A stretch of DNA of 33,729 nucleotides. Source: Fluviibacter sp048859965 (GTDB taxonomy: Bacteria; Pseudomonadota; Gammaproteobacteria; Burkholderiales; Rhodocyclaceae). Of the stretch, positions 32,575-33,729 are shown one piece after another; positions within the stretch are counted from its first letter, which is position 1, and the number at the start of each line of letters is the position of its first letter. The notes beneath the pieces are model-generated. The model had not been told where the DNA came from. It worked only from the letters and a program-made list of their open reading frames with translations, and searched no databases. A program made the position numbers and the translations under genes. Where the stretch lies: contig JBLIZO010000083.1 of NCBI GenBank assembly GCA_048859965.1, forward strand, positions 1-33,729. The letters are read 5' to 3'.

Positions 32575-33729
32575 TACCGCACCATTTAATGGACTGGCGC
32601 TTTCCTACGCCAGCCTGCCGGACGTCTTGCACAGTCGGGTCGAACCGTCGACCGTGCATTGTCCGGCCCTGGCCGTTCTGAATACACCATTAGCGCAGGA
32701 TCTGGGGCTGGATACAGCACAGCTGCAAGCGATATCGTCTGTGCTTGTCATGGCCGGGTGTGAGGGGCCGCCTCATGGGTTGTCGCTGGCGCAAGCCTAT
32801 GCGGGTCATCAGTTCGGCAACTTTACCGTACTCGGTGATGGCCGAGCCTTGTTACTGGGCGAGCTTCTGACCCCCGACCAGCGGCGCGTCGATATCCAGC
32901 TCAAGGGTGCGGGGCAGACCCCGTTTTCGCGTCGCGGCGATGGACGTGCCGCACTGGCACCCATGTTGCGTGAATATCTGGTCAGCGAGGCTATGCACGC
33001 GCTGGGTGTGCCGACTACCCGCAGCCTTGCCGTCGTTTCCACCGGCGAACCGGTCTACCGCGAGCGCCCGTTGCCGGGTGCTGTGCTCACGCGCGTCGCA
33101 GCCAGTCATATCCGCGTCGGCACCTTCCAGTTCGCTGCTTTACACGGTGACCATGTACTCAGGACGTTGGCCGACTACACCATTGCGCGTCATGATCCGG
33201 ATCTGCAAGACAGCGATAACCCGTATCTGGGCCTCCTCAATCGCGTCATCAAACGCCAGGCCGGGCTGATCGCGCAATGGATGCTACTCGGCTTCGTGCA
33301 TGGCGTTATGAACACCGATAACGTCAGTATTGCTGGTGAAACCATCGACTACGGTCCCTGCGCCTTCATCGATACCTATGACCCGGCCACCGTCTTCAGC
33401 TCGATTGACCGTCAAGGCCGTTATGCTTACGCCAACCAGCCGACCATCGGTCACTGGAACCTCTGCCGATTCGCCGAAAGCCTGTTGCCCTTGCTGGATG
33501 CTGACGAGAACAGGGCGCTGGAATTGGCGCAAGCAGCTATTAACACCTACACCAACGAGTACGAGACCGCCTGGCGTAACGGTCTCGCCCGAAAGCTCGG
33601 CTTCGGTCAGCGTTCTATTGATATTGACCGCCTGGCTGATAATTTCCTGCAACTTGCGCAGAGTACTGGCGCAGATTTTACTCAGACATTCCGGGCTCTC
33701 ATGCGCCATGGCATCGCCCTGCATGAATC
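32549..33729 (+). CDS. selO: Protein adenylyltransferase SelO (YdiU/UPF0061), 3' end cut by window edge
   Basis: SelO is a pseudokinase that transfers AMP to Ser/Thr/Tyr of target proteins, linked to redox response. The visible 393 residues, open at the right edge, include YAGHQFG, LKGAGQTPFSRRGDGRA with the catalytic-type Lys119, Arg182, then HGVMNTDNVSIAGETIDYGPCAFID with Asn258 and Asp267, spaced as in characterised SelO. The full family is about 480-520 residues, so about 100 are missing, including the C-terminal Cys or Sec region. ATG 32549 lies inside the preceding small gene and is followed by SSNRSSTNTAPFNGLALSY, a normal SelO-like lead. No strong ribosome site, which fits coupling. 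Confidence 0.93.
   Translation, partial: MSSNRSSTNTAPFNGLALSYASLPDVLHSRVEPSTVHCPALAVLNTPLAQDLGLDTAQLQAISSVLVMAGCEGPPHGLSLAQAYAGHQFGNFTVLGDGRALLLGELLTPDQRRVDIQLKGAGQTPFSRRGDGRAALAPMLREYLVSEAMHALGVPTTRSLAVVSTGEPVYRERPLPGAVLTRVAASHIRVGTFQFAALHGDHVLRTLADYTIARHDPDLQDSDNPYLGLLNRVIKRQAGLIAQWMLLGFVHGVMNTDNVSIAGETIDYGPCAFIDTYDPATVFSSIDRQGRYAYANQPTIGHWNLCRFAESLLPLLDADENRALELAQAAINTYTNEYETAWRNGLARKLGFGQRSIDIDRLADNFLQLAQSTGADFTQTFRALMRHGIALHE

Noticed and set aside
1..33729. Mobile elements, CRISPR arrays, toxin-antitoxin or defence systems
   Set aside because: No transposase, integrase, spaced repeats or defence-type proteins are present; genes are conserved housekeeping and syntenic sets.

Overview
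The window is ordinary chromosomal DNA from a Gram-negative proteobacterium, most likely a betaproteobacterium and perhaps Neisseriales. The evidence is a class I PhaC/PhaB/PhaR polyhydroxybutyrate set, an RND drug efflux tripartite system, a ScpAB-RluB block, and the conserved rimP-nusA-infB-rbfA-truB-rpsO-pnp translation/RNA cluster. The order assignment is inference. There is no insertion sequence, prophage, CRISPR array, tRNA or rRNA gene, and no gap over 300 bases; almost all of the sequence is coding.

Layout. 1-920: the 3' end of rluD followed closely by pgeF. 921-5150: a ZIP-family metal transporter translationally coupled to phaC, then phaB and the regulator phaR, separated by clear intrinsic terminators. 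5165-11680: a TetR/AcrR-type repressor divergent from an acrA-acrB-outer-membrane-factor operon, with a 24-bp AcrR-like operator between them. 11748-14512: rimO and a GlcD-like FAD dehydrogenase. 14554-16095 (minus strand): hslO (Hsp33) and a gamma-carbonic anhydrase-like protein. 16183-22286: rnm, yciO, a site-2 protease homologue, trpS, scpA, scpB and rluB. 22259-31250: the nusA/infB operon, then rpsO and pnp, with structured or repetitive leaders before rimP, rpsO and pnp. 31354-33729: a DksA protein with a long histone H1-like tail (minus strand), a small unknown acidic protein, and the start of selO, which runs off the right edge.

Functional themes. The phaC/phaB/phaR genes supply PHB polymerisation, acetoacetyl-CoA reduction and granule-responsive control; the thiolase phaA is not in the window. 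The efflux genes form one exporter under a local repressor. The right half is translation, ribosome maturation and RNA turnover.

No new multi-gene system is visible. The points most worth a second look are an Hsp33 that has lost all four redox-switch cysteines yet keeps what looks like a sigma-32 heat-shock promoter; a DksA carrying about 140 residues of Lys/Ala/Pro/Thr-rich tail; a possible attenuator leader ahead of rimP-nusA; a terminator whose loop overlaps the -35 of the phaR promoter; and an AcrR-type operator set symmetrically between two overlapping divergent promoters.
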